A DNA stretch of 64,000 bases from Chrysopilus asiliformis (lineage: Eukaryota > Arthropoda > Insecta > Diptera > Rhagionidae): assembly GCA_964034945.1 (NCBI GenBank), contig OZ035963.1:48439032-48503031 (forward strand). Reading direction: 5' to 3'. Shown one piece after another: positions 34,682 to 46,632 of this stretch (positions are counted from its first letter, which is position 1; every line of letters begins with the position of its first letter). The notes under the pieces are model-generated. The model had not been told where the DNA came from, did no database searches, and was given only the letters and a program-made list of their open reading frames with translations. The translations under genes were made by a program, and so were the position numbers.

Positions 34682-36485
34682 TATAAAGACTGTTTTTCTC
34701 TAACAACTCAGCTTTGAAAAATAATACCCCAAAGCAGCAGATATGCATGCGGTTGGCAGCGCACACGAGCAGCGGAGCATGTCGCTTGGCCGAAGAAAAA
34801 CATTGAAATCGTCTTCAAATGAAGTTTTACCGAAATCGTAGTTTTCTACAACTTTTGGGAAAGTATCGCTAGCTTGTTTATGAGAATAACGTCCGGGAGG
34901 TGGATGGAAGGGGGTCGAAGTCGGCGAAAACTCGAAATCGCAAAAACTTTAAAAATTTGTAACATCTGAACGGCTTCCCCGATTGAGATGATATTGAACA
35001 TTTTGGAAAGATACAAAAAAAAATATTTTTTGACACCTTTCCCCTCACTGTCAGATTGTAAAATTCAATTTAGTGACAAAATTTAAAATATCTCAAAAAG
35101 ACATTTTTATTGATTTTTTCTGTAAATACCTACCATTATATCATACAAATTCGCCAAATAAAATTTGGGAGTTGTTGATTTTTAAAAAAATTTCAAAAAA
35201 AATCAAATACAAATTTTTTTTATATATTTTACTGATTTTCGATTGGTTTTTATATTTTATGTACATAATATTATTGCAAAAGTTTTAGGAGATTAAAATT
35301 AATTAGAAATTCATTTAAAAGAAAATGTTTTAAATGTATCACCATTAGAAACATTTTTTACTTCGAGAAAATTTCCGTCTCGAATAAATCTGTGAAAATT
35401 TTGAGTTCCTGGAAGTGTTTTGACACTTTGAAACCTTTGAAGTTGTTGCTGTTTTTCTCGAAATATTTTAAATTTTGTCACTAAATTGAATTTTACAAAT
35501 GACGGTGAGGGGAAATGTGTCAAAAAAATTTTTTTTGTGACGGTGAAATTTAATTATTTTTCCAAAACGTTCAATATCATCTCAATCTGTAAACCAGTTC
35601 AGAAGTTACAAATTTTTAAAAATTTTACGATTTCCAGTTTTCGCCGACTTTGACCCCCTCCCCTCCGCCTACCGGACGTTTTTCCACCAAACAAAAAAAT
35701 ACGGGTAACTTTTTTTAGGTCCCTTACTACATCCAAATGAAAAAAGTTAAAAAAAACAGAGGTGACTTCCAAGCTCCATACAAGTCGAGTATGAGTTGGT
35801 GTGGAATTAACCTTTAACGGTTCTTACATATCTCTAACGGTTCATGAGAAAATTTGAAAAACATAATTTTTCACATAATTTTTCTCTTTTGAAACTTTAA
35901 ATATTGCAGAGGAGTCATGTGATGCTCATATCTGTTTTTTTTCAATTATTTAAATTATGCTTTAAATTGTTTAACGAACATAAATTTACTTGCTTTATTA
36001 AACTACAATTCTGTGGAAATTTGCTAAAACTTGATATTTACATTCTTAAAATTTTTAACAAAGCAATGTAAAAATATGAACAAAATATAACAAGATAAAA
36101 TTTTTAGTTTGCTGATTATTTTAACGTTTAAAATTCAAAATAAATTTTTAATTATCGAACAAACTAAAAATTTTGTCATGTCACATAATTATTGTAAGCA
36201 GTCAAAATATTCAAATCGAAAACCTATGAGGAAGGAAAAAATACCCCAAACCCAAACACACTTGCCCCGCTTCGTGTCGCTTCCATAAGACTTCAACGAG
36301 AATAAAACTAGGAAAGAAAACCGGTCTTAACAAAGGGCGAACTGAAGCAGCAACATGTATAGGCGATCACCACGGCTGCTCGTGGCTTCTCGTGGGCGCT
36401 GCCAACTAGTCGGCAGCTGATGGGGTATTATTTTGAATTTCGGTTTTGCACTAAGTTGAGTTGTTAGAAAAAAATAGTCTTTATA
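34682..36485. mobile_element. large foldback element with two nested inverted repeats
   Basis: Outer arms TATAAAGACTG...CTAACAACTCA and TGAGTTGTTAG...AGTCTTTATA continue as AATAATACCCC and GGTTGGCAGCGC, with their mirrors at 36.36-36.44 kb. An inner pair of about 220 bp (about 34888-35105 and 35455-35684, CGTCCGGGAGG mirrored by CCTACCGGACG) surrounds an AT-rich centre. No coding frame is recognised. A fragment of the 6.8 kb family lies inside at 35808-35942. Confidence 0.6.
35808..35942 (+). mobile_element. 3' fragment of the 6.8 kb Helentron-like family
   Basis: AACGGTTCTTACATATCTCT, then AAATATTGCAGAGGAG and TGATGCTCATATCTG match the 3' portion of 6831-7444. Confidence 0.5.
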
Positions 36486-36501
36486 TAGTTTGTTTATGCC
36501 C

Positions 36502-36530
36502 CCGTATATATATATATATATTTTTATATA
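36502..36530. repeat. (TA)n microsatellite
   Basis: About ten TA units after CCCCCG. Confidence 0.8.
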
Positions 36531-38219
36531 AAATCCAAAATAAAAATTCACCACTCACAACTTTTTTTTATCCTATTGGAAGTTCTCGGCTTATTGGTCA
36601 CTTTTTATGCATAGACAGATATCGTTTCAGGCAATTTTACCTTTACGTATTTTGCATTCTTTTGCAAAAACTCCTTCAATAAATAATTTTCCTATAATAA
36701 TTTTAATGAAATTATCTGACACCACTTAAAAGAAATCGTGACTAAATTAAAGAGAAAAACTCATTAATGTGCAAAAAAAAATTTCACCGTCAAAAATGGC
36801 CCATTTGTGTCATCCGCGGAAACTTATGCAGGCATTTAAAAAGATTCCCCTCATGTGGAAATTATCACATCCTTTTTTTGTCATCTTTTACATAGTGTAA
36901 TAACAATAAATATTTAATTCACACAAAGCACTTTATCGAAAACTTTACCATTTTATTCTTTCGAGGAAAATTTTCTTTGGCACTAATTTTTTTTTTTCAG
37001 CTGTGCCAACGCTTTTGAGTCTGCACAGTTTCTTAAGATGTTTTGTCATTAAAAATATTTATTGCGTTCATTTTCATTGATGAGCATTTTGATTTTCTTG
37101 TCTTTGATGAAAACATTTCCATGATATTGCGGTTTAATTAAAATCTATTCGTGTAGAGAATTTTCTTTGGTTTATTTTACCGTGGCGGGAAAATTACTTC
37201 TGGAAGACAAATGCAAATCAATGATTAGACGGTCTAATTGTGTCAATCATGGAGTTCAGTTTGTAATTCACTGCATAAAACTCGCAACACATGCGATAAT
37301 TAAATATGCTCATCAGAAACCCTCAACATACACTTGATATTAAGAATGTTTATTATCAGATTGTCTGCGTGTAGCATTAATAAATGTACTTCTGGTACAC
37401 ACATATGTATAAATGTATGTTGATAAAATGCATATTCTATCAATTGTTTAATATGAATTCATAGATGGGATTGAAGAACGTGTGAAATAATTATATAAAA
37501 TTAATACACATAATCAAAGAGAAGTTCAATCCAATGACTACTCACTCACATATGAGTACATCTGATGATTTCGAATTATAGATGGATATTCACATGGGGA
37601 TATAAAATTGCATTACACACAAATCTGAATCTTATATAGGTAGAACACAGGTAGAACACTATTCAGGCATTTTCATTTTGTGTTGTGTAAAATTGTTCAT
37701 TTCAATGATGACAACTCAAATGCCAAATGATATGGATACCATCTTGACGTAAAAAGCAATTATTAGAAATCAAAAGTTAATAAATGAACACACATTATTG
37801 CCTTTTGACATTGCAGGGTTTATTATTTCCATGAAATTATTCGCATTGAAAATAATTCCATCAAGGAGTTCGTCCTATTAATAATATTTCCAATGTTTGT
37901 CAAGCGATTGCAGGTGTAAATCTTGCAAAGCAATCATTTAAGAGCACCCATTCACTGCCACCTATAAAGTTCAATTTTCCAATTAGTTAGCTGTACATTT
38001 GAGGGTAATCATTAATGATGTGAAGAGCAGCCTTTGATATCCTGCATCAAAATCAAAGGTTTGGCAAACACCAAATAGTTTGATTTCACATGATTAGAAA
38101 TTCACGAAAGGCAAATTTTGTCAATCGGCTTTGCGGTAAATTAACTTATTAGCAAAACGAATTGATCAAACAGGGAAATTTGGCTTGTAGATAGTTTTAA
38201 AAGAAGTAAGAGCGGGGTT
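36531..38219. other. repeat-free non-coding stretch, possible regulatory DNA
   Basis: No gene, inverted repeat or known repeat family is seen over about 1.7 kb, unusual for this window. TTAATTA/ATTAAT-type homeodomain core sites are frequent (for example TTTAATTAAAATC near 37.13 kb), but AT-rich DNA produces these by chance. A role as a cut enhancer is only a possibility. Confidence 0.3.
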
Positions 38220-38222
38220 TTA

Positions 38223-38383
38223 GGGGCTGTCAATAAAATACGTCACGCTAATTATCGCTTTTTCGAACCCCCTCATCCCCGTCCCGTTTTTTCGCTATTT
38301 TGTGTATGGAACTTTATGCTGCCGTCACACTTTCGCAGAACCCCCTCTCTCCTAAATGTGTGACATATTTTACGCACAGCCCC
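38223..38383. mobile_element. Harbinger-like MITE, GGGGCTGT family, best copy
   Basis: Inverted ends GGGGCTGTCAATAAAATACG and CATATTTTACGCACAGCCCC with TTA on both sides (38220-38222 and 38384-38386). Length 161 bp. Confidence 0.8.
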
Positions 38384-38396
38384 TTATTGACAATGA

Positions 38397-38895
38397 GGGT
38401 ATTCACAATCCTCTTTTAATTTTCGGTATTCGGTATTTTCGGTAATATTAAAAGACTGAAAATATTCTGCTGTGAACATCCCACAGCACAGATTTGAGAA
38501 CAGCGCTTTTATTTGATACGTGACCAAATCATGAACTGCGAATTTGATTGTAAAATATGTCACATACCTTTAAATCCATGTTTGATGTATTCTTTTGAAT
38601 TTCTATTGTGGCAACGGCTATCAAAATTGAAAAAAATTGCATCAGTCCGATGAGATTAACAAAAAACCAGCGAGAAAATTTGACAACTAAAAACATTACT
38701 AGCGCCACCCGCGGTTGATTCTTGATACCGAATAACCGGGCCGGAAAACACGACTCAAGGCATGTCTACAATTACCGAATCCGGTAATTCATTTTTACAT
38801 GAACCAAGTTACCGTCTCGGTAAAAATCTTTTAAATTTGACTGAATTACCGAGCGGTAAATTTACCCGCAATTTAAAAGACGACTGTGAATACCC
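38397..38895. mobile_element. MITE, GGGTATTCACA family
   Basis: Inverted ends GGGTATTCACAATCCTC and GACGACTGTGAATACCC, flanked by TGA on both sides. The next bases (TTTTAA) also pair. Inside, CGGTAATTC/GAATTACCG motifs recur in both orientations. The TNA duplication is Harbinger-like. Confidence 0.7.
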
Positions 38896-39147
38896 TGAAT
38901 ATAATAAGTACACCGCTAGACAAATTACAATTGCCAGGGAGCAATCGTCAAATATAAACTTTTCCATTTTTATGTAGGAGGAAGAGGTAGTGGTTCAATT
39001 AAGTTTTGATGTATGGGAAAGATGTGTAAAATCATATTCTAACTTCTTTTTGCCTTAATAAATTTTTTGATATGACTGGCCGTTTTCGATAAAAAAACGA
39101 ATGGACGCACGGACACAAGGTCGTACCAAATAAGGCAGGGAATGTAA

Positions 39148-39379
39148 AGCCCAATTCAGACTAACGATTGCGAATAGGATTGCGATTACGAGTGAAGCTT
39201 CTCGACGAATGAGATCAAAGCTTTTAACGATAGGGAAATGAAAGCTTGGATCTCATTGGTCGCGGAAGCTCAATCGTAATTGCAATCGTAATCGTAACCG
39301 CAATCTTAGTCGTAATCGTTATCGCAATCCTAATCGCAATCGTAATCGCAAAATCGTAATCGTTAGTCTGATCTGGGCT
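39148..39379. mobile_element. MITE with AATCGT-rich interior, copy 2
   Basis: Ends AGCCCAATTCAGACTAACG and CGTTAGTCTGATCTGGGCT with TAA on both sides (39145-39147 and 39380-39382). The CGTAATCG hexamer run in the right half is longer than in copy 1 at 2.4 kb. Confidence 0.8.
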
Positions 39380-39450
39380 TAAGGAGCGAAACGCGGCGGC
39401 ACCAAGCGTTTCAATTATTTATTAAAAGAAATATTTAGGACCACTACATA

Positions 39451-39662
39451 TCGCTCACCGGCGGCTATAGTGGCACAACTCATTTTTTTTTCAGTTTCGA
39501 GATATAAGCGATTAAAAATCATGCCTTTTTTCAATTTGGTAGAAAAGCGAAGAAAGTTTAATAGCACTGCCGATTTTACAAAATTGTGGAGAGTTAAATT
39601 TTAATCATAATGGCGTTCACAGTTTAAATTTGCATTTTTTGACTATAGCCGCCGGTGAGCAA
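39451..39662. mobile_element. MITE, GCTCACCGGCGG family
   Basis: GCTCACCGGCGGCTATAGT at the left is mirrored by ACTATAGCCGCCGGTGAGC at the right. ATAT flanks on both sides may be the duplication. No coding frame. Confidence 0.6.
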
Positions 39663-40193
39663 TATTATTCCGGCTTAATTTTTTTTTAAACACCTAAGCT
39701 GTAATAGGTTGCGAACCAGTAACATAGAAAAAACCCTTGAAAGAAATTCAAAAAAATCAAAGTAGTAAAGCACATAGTGTGTGAAAAAAAGAAATGAAAA
39801 TAAATTGTGGTTCTTGGTTTTGGTTCACAAAAACCTCAATGGTTCAGTGATTTTTGGTTCCTACACGTTTTCTGATAATATTATACTTTATTTTTTGAGA
39901 TATATGAAGAGGAGATTTTTTTGTATTAGATTAGCGCATAAAATAGTGCTACAGACTCTAGATAAGTGTTGTTAACCTTTCATGCTTAAATTTTTTTATC
40001 CATGGCGGCAGAGCATTTTACGCATTTGTGATCAATATTGTCACATTATGATCAGTTTTGTCATAGCGACAGAATATTTTACAAAATTGTTTTCAAACAC
40101 TGGAAGAAAAATGCGCAAATTCTCCACCTCGTAAATGCACTGTCAAAATTTATTTGGAAAACTTTTTCGTGATCTTCGTACGTTTACAAAGCG

Positions 40194-40308
40194 TGTAAAC
40201 AAGCTCTTTTGGCCTGTAAACAAGCTCTTTTGGCCTGTAAACAAGCTCTTTTTGCGTGTAAACAAGCTCTTTTTGCGTGTAAACAAGCTCTTTTGGGGTG
40301 TAAACAAG
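40194..40308 (+). promoter_or_regulatory. six-copy 21-bp array of forkhead-type cores
   Basis: TGTAAACAAG begins at 40194, 40215, 40236, 40257, 40278 and 40299, an exact 21-bp period, with CTCTTTT(G) between. GTAAACA is the core bound by forkhead (Fox) proteins. The period equals two helical turns, so all sites face one side of the DNA. It lies about 1.3 kb before the cut exon at 41587. The repeat is certain; the regulatory role is inference. Confidence 0.55.
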
Positions 40309-40324
40309 TAAAATTATGGAAACG

Positions 40325-41586
40325 TCAAATATGATGATTTCTTGAAATTGTGAAATTCAACAGTAACAACAAGAACTTCTTTTATGACATTTTTCCCCAC
40401 ATTTTAACTAATTTAAATTTTCGCTGATTTTCGGCATTTTCAACCTCCGATTTCGTGGCTCCTGAAAGTAGACAGCCGAACAGCTGATCAGCTTTTCAGA
40501 TTTCCGAACAGCTAAGCGATTTCCACAAATTATTTGAAGAGTGTCTCAGAGACTGTTTACATGAATACATGAATACCCTTAATAACAATGTTTCGATCCT
40601 AAAAAGATTGAAAATCTGGTTTGGTTTATTTTAAAAATTCAGATTCGGTTCCGGTTTATATCTCTGGTAAAAATCTTTTAAAAAAAACAATAAAAATTTT
40701 CAAAATATCCTTAAAAAGTAATTGAAAATGTAAAAATACTTTGCGATGTAAAATCCGGTTTAAAAAACCAATTTAACAAAAATCGGCTCGGCTATGAAAA
40801 CACATGAGACAATTTTCGTAAAAAAATAAAGCATTTTAAACACCAACACAGGAGAAGCATTTCACACAGCAAAATATTTTATAACAGTAAAAACTGGGAA
40901 TGTCCTATAAATTTCTATAAAAATTTAGCAAACTTGTTAGTATTTGTTGGCACCTACCAATAGTTTCTTATCAAATCCCATCAATCAGACAGAAAAGAGC
41001 CAAAAAAAAAGATAACAAAAAAATCGAAATAATTTCATCGAAATTGCAATTTATTGCAATACAAAACACGTTATTATTCACGAAATTCGTATTTCTTGAT
41101 CATGCGCCATAAAACTTCAATAAAATCTAAACAAGACGAAAAGAAACTGATCAGACAGAAATTCTTCGCTTCCTAATGGCAATTATTCCCTCAGACGAAA
41201 GATTTTATTGCATCACAACTGCCCGACAGATATAACTCTCTAATTCCTGAAAACTTTGTTTCGTTGTTGATTTGATTTTTGCAGCAGATTCACTGCATTC
41301 GAAGATAAATGCGGCGGTTTGTTGAAATTTTCATACAATAAACCAAATGCCGTAGCAATAAATTCGCCAATTAAAATGATCGAATCTCAATTTCTTTGGC
41401 CTGTGATTCTCACTTTTAAAAAAAAAAAAAAATATTTGCAGTGGATAGCGCTGAAGGTTACCGAGAAAATTACATTTTTTTATAAGATTTTATTATAAAA
41501 TTTCTATTTCTTGATTATAAAACTTTTTTCTTATATAAAAATCCGTCTTCTATTTTGGGGGATTTGCTGTTAATTATTTTGTACAG
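40325..41586 (+). other. probable intron sequence before a cut exon
   Basis: No repeat family recognised. It ends with TTAATTATTTTGTACAG, a plausible 3' splice site for the exon starting at 41587. No other exon is seen here. Confidence 0.5.
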
Positions 41587-42061
41587 ATCTTGGTGAACTT
41601 TCAGCTCCAGACTCTGGTATGCCACAGTATGGACGTTCAGAAGATTCAATGTCCGATGATCGCATCGCTCATATTTTATCCGAAGCTTCGAACTTGATGA
41701 AGACGCCGCAGGGTCACAACCCAGCATCCCACCATCATCACCAGCAACAGCAACATCACCAGCAAGTCCAACAGCAAATCCAGCAAGCCGTACAACAACA
41801 GCATCAGCAACACCAGCAGCACCAGCAACACTCCGGAGGTCATCATGAAAATTCCGGTATGCGTGGCCTGGAGGACTCGCACAGCAATGAAGATTCCAAG
41901 TCTCCACATAATCAGTGCCCATCGCCATTGTACAGAGATTCGCTGCAAAGACGAATGAAGAAATACGACAACGATGACATCTCACAGGATAAGGTGGCCA
42001 GGATCTATCAGGAGGAGCTAGCGAAACTCATGTCTCGAACGCCGCGAGACACTTTTCCAAG
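41587..42061 (+). CDS. ct: homeobox protein cut, internal exon
   Basis: Penultimate coding exon of cut, a nuclear CUT-homeodomain transcription factor (CUX family) that specifies cell fate, for example external sensory organs in flies. The acceptor is TTTTGTACAG and the donor AAG|GTATGT; the two exons together keep one frame over 1063 residues. The first full codons read LGELSAPDSGMPQYGR. Residues 48-81 are a Gln/His-rich tract coded by CAG/CAT/CAC. The segment YDNDDISQDKVARIYQEELA is a conserved helix that comes before the second CUT repeat in insect Cut. The first CUT domain and the N-terminal coiled coil must be in exons outside the window. The opposite-strand frames here are shadows. The exact 5' border is inferred from sequence; an alternative AG a little downstream (TTTCAG) is possible. 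Confidence 0.85.
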
Positions 42062-42166
42062 GTATGTTCCTAGACTTTTATGAAACCGACGTTTCTCCAT
42101 ACTTTTTGCTAACGTTTAGAACGGCTGCTAGAATTAATTTAGTTTCTTCTTTCCACCCCTATTTAG
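42062..42166 (+). other. ct: cut intron (105 bp)
   Basis: GTATGTTCC donor and CCCCTATTTAG acceptor. Splicing joins AG|C (Ser) and restores the frame into SGGMPPAANQ. Confidence 0.85.
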
Positions 42167-44885
42167 CGGTGGCATGCCACCAGCCGCAAACCAAATGCCC
42201 GACGACAATATTCGCCTTACACTGGAGACCTATCGAGAACTGGCGAAACTTCAACAGACTGGCGGAGCAATTCCGAATTTCCCGAATCTTCCAGGACTTC
42301 TGGCACTCCAACAGCAAGCTTTGAACGGTGCCCAGGATCTGTCTGTCCCGAAAGAGAAAGCAATGAAGATCAACGGCCAGCAGAACTCATCGATAGATCT
42401 GAACGATCCCAATACCAAAGACTCAATCAGCAATGAGGATGCTCTCCGTCATTCAAGCGCATTCAGCTTAGTACGGCCGAAACAAGAGCCCGGAACTCCT
42501 GCGCCGAATTCTGCAAATCCAAATACTCCGACTGCACCTAGCCCGCTCGGTAATTCCATACTCCCACCCGCGATGACGCCCAATGAAGATTTCTCAGCTG
42601 CCGCCAGTCCACTCCAACGGATGGCGTCGATCACAAATTCACTCATCACACAGGCTCCAGTCACGCCTCACCATTCGACACCGCAACGCCCAATGAAGGC
42701 CGTCCTTCCTCCAATCACTCAGCAACAGTTCGACATGTTTAACAATTTGAATACCGAAGACATAGTTCGACGTGTCAAGGAGGCCCTGTCGCAGTACTCA
42801 ATTAGTCAAAGGCTCTTCGGAGAGTCCGTGCTGGGATTGTCGCAAGGGTCCGTGTCGGACCTCTTGGCCAGACCGAAACCTTGGCACATGCTGACCCAAA
42901 AAGGACGGGAACCATTTATCAGGATGAAGATGTTCCTGGAAGACGATAACGCAGTCCACAAATTAGTCGCAAGCCAGTATAAAATCGCTCCCGAGAAACT
43001 CATGCGGACTGGAAACTACAGCGGAAGTCCACAGATTCCACCTGGCCTCGGCAGTAAGTTGATGCCCATGCAGAAAATGATGAACGAATTTAAAATGCAA
43101 GAACCTCAGCATCTAATGCAACTGCAGGCAACTGCCGCCGCCATGGGACATCACATTCCAACAGCACAGCATCAGGGAATGCTGTTGACTCCGCCTGGTC
43201 TTCCGCCACATCATGCTATCAATTTGCCAACGAACAACAGCGATAAGAAACCAATGATGATGCCGGTTCATCATTCTCCACAACAGAATAACGCGATGCG
43301 TGGTATGCATCAACATATGTCGCCAACAGTTTACGAAATGGCGGCATTGACCCAAGATCTTGATACGCAAGTGATCACAACGAAAATCAAGGAAGCTCTG
43401 CTGGCCAATAACATTGGGCAAAAGATCTTCGGGGAAGCGGTTCTCGGATTGTCGCAAGGATCCGTTTCTGAATTGCTATCCAAACCGAAACCTTGGCATA
43501 TGCTTAGCATCAAGGGACGAGAACCCTTCATTCGAATGCAATTGTGGCTCTCGGACGCGAACAACGTTGAGCGATTGCAAGCAATCAAGAATGAACGGCG
43601 AGAGGCCAGCAAGCGACGGAGATCGACTGGACCAGGAACCCAGGATAACAGTTCTGATACAAGCAGCAATGATACCGCTGATTTCTACACCAGTAGTCCC
43701 GGTCCCGGATCTGTGGGTTCAGCGGGTGCTCCACCAAACAAGAAGCAAAGAGTCCTTTTCTCTGAAGAACAGAAAGAAGCACTACGCTTAGCATTCGCTC
43801 TTGATCCCTACCCGAATGTCGCAACGATAGAATTTCTTGCTAACGAGTTGGGTCTTGCGACGCGAACGATAACCAATTGGTTCCACAATCACCGCATGCG
43901 TCTGAAGCAACAGGTGCCGCACGGCACTCCCAACGAGCCAGTACCCAGTCGCGAGAACCAAAATGGAACACCCTTTGATCCGGTTCAGTTTAGAATTTTA
44001 CTGAATCAGCGTCTCCTGGAGTTGCAAAAGGAGCGAATGGGTCTAAGCGGACTTCCACTCACCTACCCACCGTATTTCGCCGCCAACCCGAATCTGGCGG
44101 CGCTGATTGGCAGAGGCCTTCTGCCGGGCGGCGAGCCTGATCTGGCGGCCTTGAATAATGCGTTCAAAGAACAGATGAGTGGCCTCGACTTGTCCATGAG
44201 TTCACTGAAGCGGGAGCGTGACGAAGAGTTCGATGATGTTGACGGCGAAGCAGATAGCCATGTTTCCGATACGGAATCGCTGGATGGCTCTGAGATTAAA
44301 AGTGATCTGAAGGAGAATCCGGCATCTGCAAGCTTGCCATCGGCAATATTGCAAGCGAGGTCCTCTCGCAGAAAACCCGCTGCCCCACAGTGGGTGAACC
44401 CTGATTGGCAAGACGATATAAAAGCGCCAGGAAACATCATACCACCCTTGGCTCCGGGCGCTGGTGCTGCTGCAGCCCCCAACAGCCAAGAAGTGATCAT
44501 CAATGGGGTTTGTGTGATGCAGCAACAGGCTGCCGACTACAGTCGCAAGGTAGGTAGTGAAGAAACCGTCCGTGTCGAACCAACTGCCGTCCAAGATCGT
44601 TTCGATGATGATGCCGAGGATGATGTGGCTTCCGGCAATGAAGACGACGACGCCAGAGGCGAAACTGAATCCCAGGTGTCCAACAAGCAGTCGGAGAGTG
44701 GAGAGACAAACGAAAACGATGAGAATGACGCGGATGCGGATGCAGATGCAGCTGATTCCGAGAAACAGGACGATGCCGAAACTGGTCGCAACAGTATCGG
44801 GCGACGTAGTGCCAGTCTAAATGGCGACAATCATCAGCCGGAGATTAAGGAAGAGGACGAAAATGATGGCGCTTGGAATTACTAA
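42167..44885 (+). CDS. ct: homeobox protein cut, last coding exon (CUT2, CUT3, homeodomain)
   Basis: Numbered from the first residue seen, this exon starts at residue 158. CUT repeat 2 spans about 353-433 (SQRLFGESVLGLSQGSVSDL, then ARPKPW). CUT repeat 3 spans about 555-635 (GQKIFGEAVLGLSQGSVSEL, then SKPKPW). The homeodomain is at about 683-742, with WFHNHRMR in the recognition helix; His follows the WF, as in CUX proteins. Between and after them are Pro/Ser/Thr-rich linkers, an RRKPAAPQWVNP motif, and an acidic Asp/Glu-rich tail with an alternating DADADADA run. The stop follows GAWNY, the conserved insect Cut C-terminus. The tail is shorter than I recall for Drosophila and lacks its long Ala runs. 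Identification is very secure. Confidence 0.97.
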
Positions 44886-45802
44886 AGAGATTTGTTTATC
44901 CGGACGTTAAACTACCAAAAAAAGATGATAAAAAAAATTATCGTGATGTGTTCAATTTTTGAAATGAACAAAATATGTATTTCACTTAAGAAAAAATCTA
45001 TATTGAGTCTCCTTTCAAGTAAAACAAAATGCAATGCAAAACAAACAAAAAATATGGACGATCAAATCGCATTAAATGAATTATATCGTTTTTGTTTTAT
45101 TGTTAAAGTAAAAAGTAAACCTGATAGTGAACAATTCTGTGCAATCGAAAATCATTTTAATCGTTTTAAGTAAAAAATTTACCATTATTTTCTCGCAAAG
45201 TGCACGAATTTTCGTTTTTTTTTATATAATTGTGATTAAGTTTTAATAATGATTTTTAAAAAATGTTTTATTTTTATTCTTTATTAGTGAAATATAAAAG
45301 AAAACATTTAAATATAATTTTAATTTTTAAGCGAAAACTGAAAGAAAATAATAAATATTTAAAATATAAAATGTGAAGCTCATAAATGCGCGCGTATTTG
45401 AAATTGTGTTGACGTTGTATAAATTATGCAAAATGAAAACATTAATGTATATTACAAAAAATTAAAATTAATTAAAATAATAACAAAAACCATTTAGATT
45501 GTACGTCGTATACATTAGAGAAGAAAAAGAAAAAAACAGAAAACAAGAAACAAATTTAAAATGCATTTCTAGTAATAATGAAAATAGTTGATATTTAATT
45601 TAAACAAGAATAAAAATATTTTTAAAATGTATTCTTAGCCATTTTTATAAGAACATCTTCCTATGTATTTTGCATTTTTTGTATTTTATAATTTTGATTA
45701 TAAACCGAAATTTCTTAGTTTTTATAAAAAAAAACATTTTTTTTATCAATTCTTTTTCAATGTAAATCTTATAATCTAATAAAATAGAAAAAGAAGTAAG
45801 AT
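44886..45802 (+). other. ct: proximal cut 3' UTR
   Basis: A-rich sequence directly after the cut stop codon, without repeats. AATAAA signals occur at 45350 and 45778, either of which could end a short transcript. Confidence 0.55.
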
Positions 45803-46632
45803 TAGCTGCATTCCAAATAAATTTACAAATTACTTACAAGTACTCCCGAGTACTTCTAAGTACTTCTAAATAAAGAAAAATCTTGAATAAAGGCTCAACT
45901 ATGATAGACATAAGAACGCATATGTAGCTGCATATGTCATTTCCAGAATAAGAAAGTCAGTGTTAATACCCACAATAGACATATGTCAAGAATGTTGCCA
46001 CTTTCAAACCTTCGTTAAACATTCGTTAAGCATGAATAATTCGATACAAATGGAACTGGCATATGTAAATAGTGAACATAACCTAAAATTTTTCCAAAAA
46101 GGGACTCAAGCAGGACAACAGATAGTCAAAGACATTTGTGGTAATTCTCGTATGAATAAAAAATTGATCCGGATCAAGCCTTTTTATTTTTAAGAAGGTG
46201 ACTACGTAGTATCCGTGCGTTTTCCTGTCGCGATTGATTTCTCGTACATCAGATGAACGCTTCTTTCTGCCGTATCCATCCAGTTCATCTTTCAGGTCAC
46301 TTAATTCTTTTAAGCACTTCACAATTTCAAATATTTCTTTAATTTTTTTTCAATTCATTCATTTTTTTCCTTCAACTTTGTCAATTACTATCGAGAAGAA
46401 TTTGTCTTTACTTATGTCAGTCTATGCCTATTATGGTTAGCTTTTATGTTGACAGCTATGCATGTCAACATTCGTTGGGAATTTGACATTTACATATGCG
46501 TTCTTATGTCTATCATAGTTGGGCCTTTAAGTCTTCGGATTGAGGATAACCTAACCTAACAAAAAATCCTCGTACTTAGTAATACTCGGGAGCACTTGCA
46601 AGTAGTTTGAAAACGACGGTGGTATGCAGCTA
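45803..46632. mobile_element. inverted-repeat element in the cut 3' region
   Basis: Left TAGCTGCATTCC...CTTACAAGTACTCCCGAGTA is mirrored by TACTCGGGAGCACTTGCAAG...GGTATGCAGCTA. Inner parts also pair (CAACTATGATAGACATAAGA). A TA flank on each side is possible. No transposase; frames inside are short. Confidence 0.65.

Noticed and set aside
36501..36535. (TA)n run as TATA promoter
   Set aside because: A simple microsatellite inside foldback surroundings with no gene downstream.
40194..40308. CRISPR-like array
   Set aside because: The whole 21-bp unit is repeated without unique spacers, in a eukaryotic context.
41515..41985. 156-codon minus-strand frame
   Set aside because: Antisense shadow of the cut exon; its composition is the complement of the Gln/His repeat.
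43414..43791. 125-codon frame inside cut
   Set aside because: Out-of-frame shadow of the CUT3-homeodomain coding sequence.
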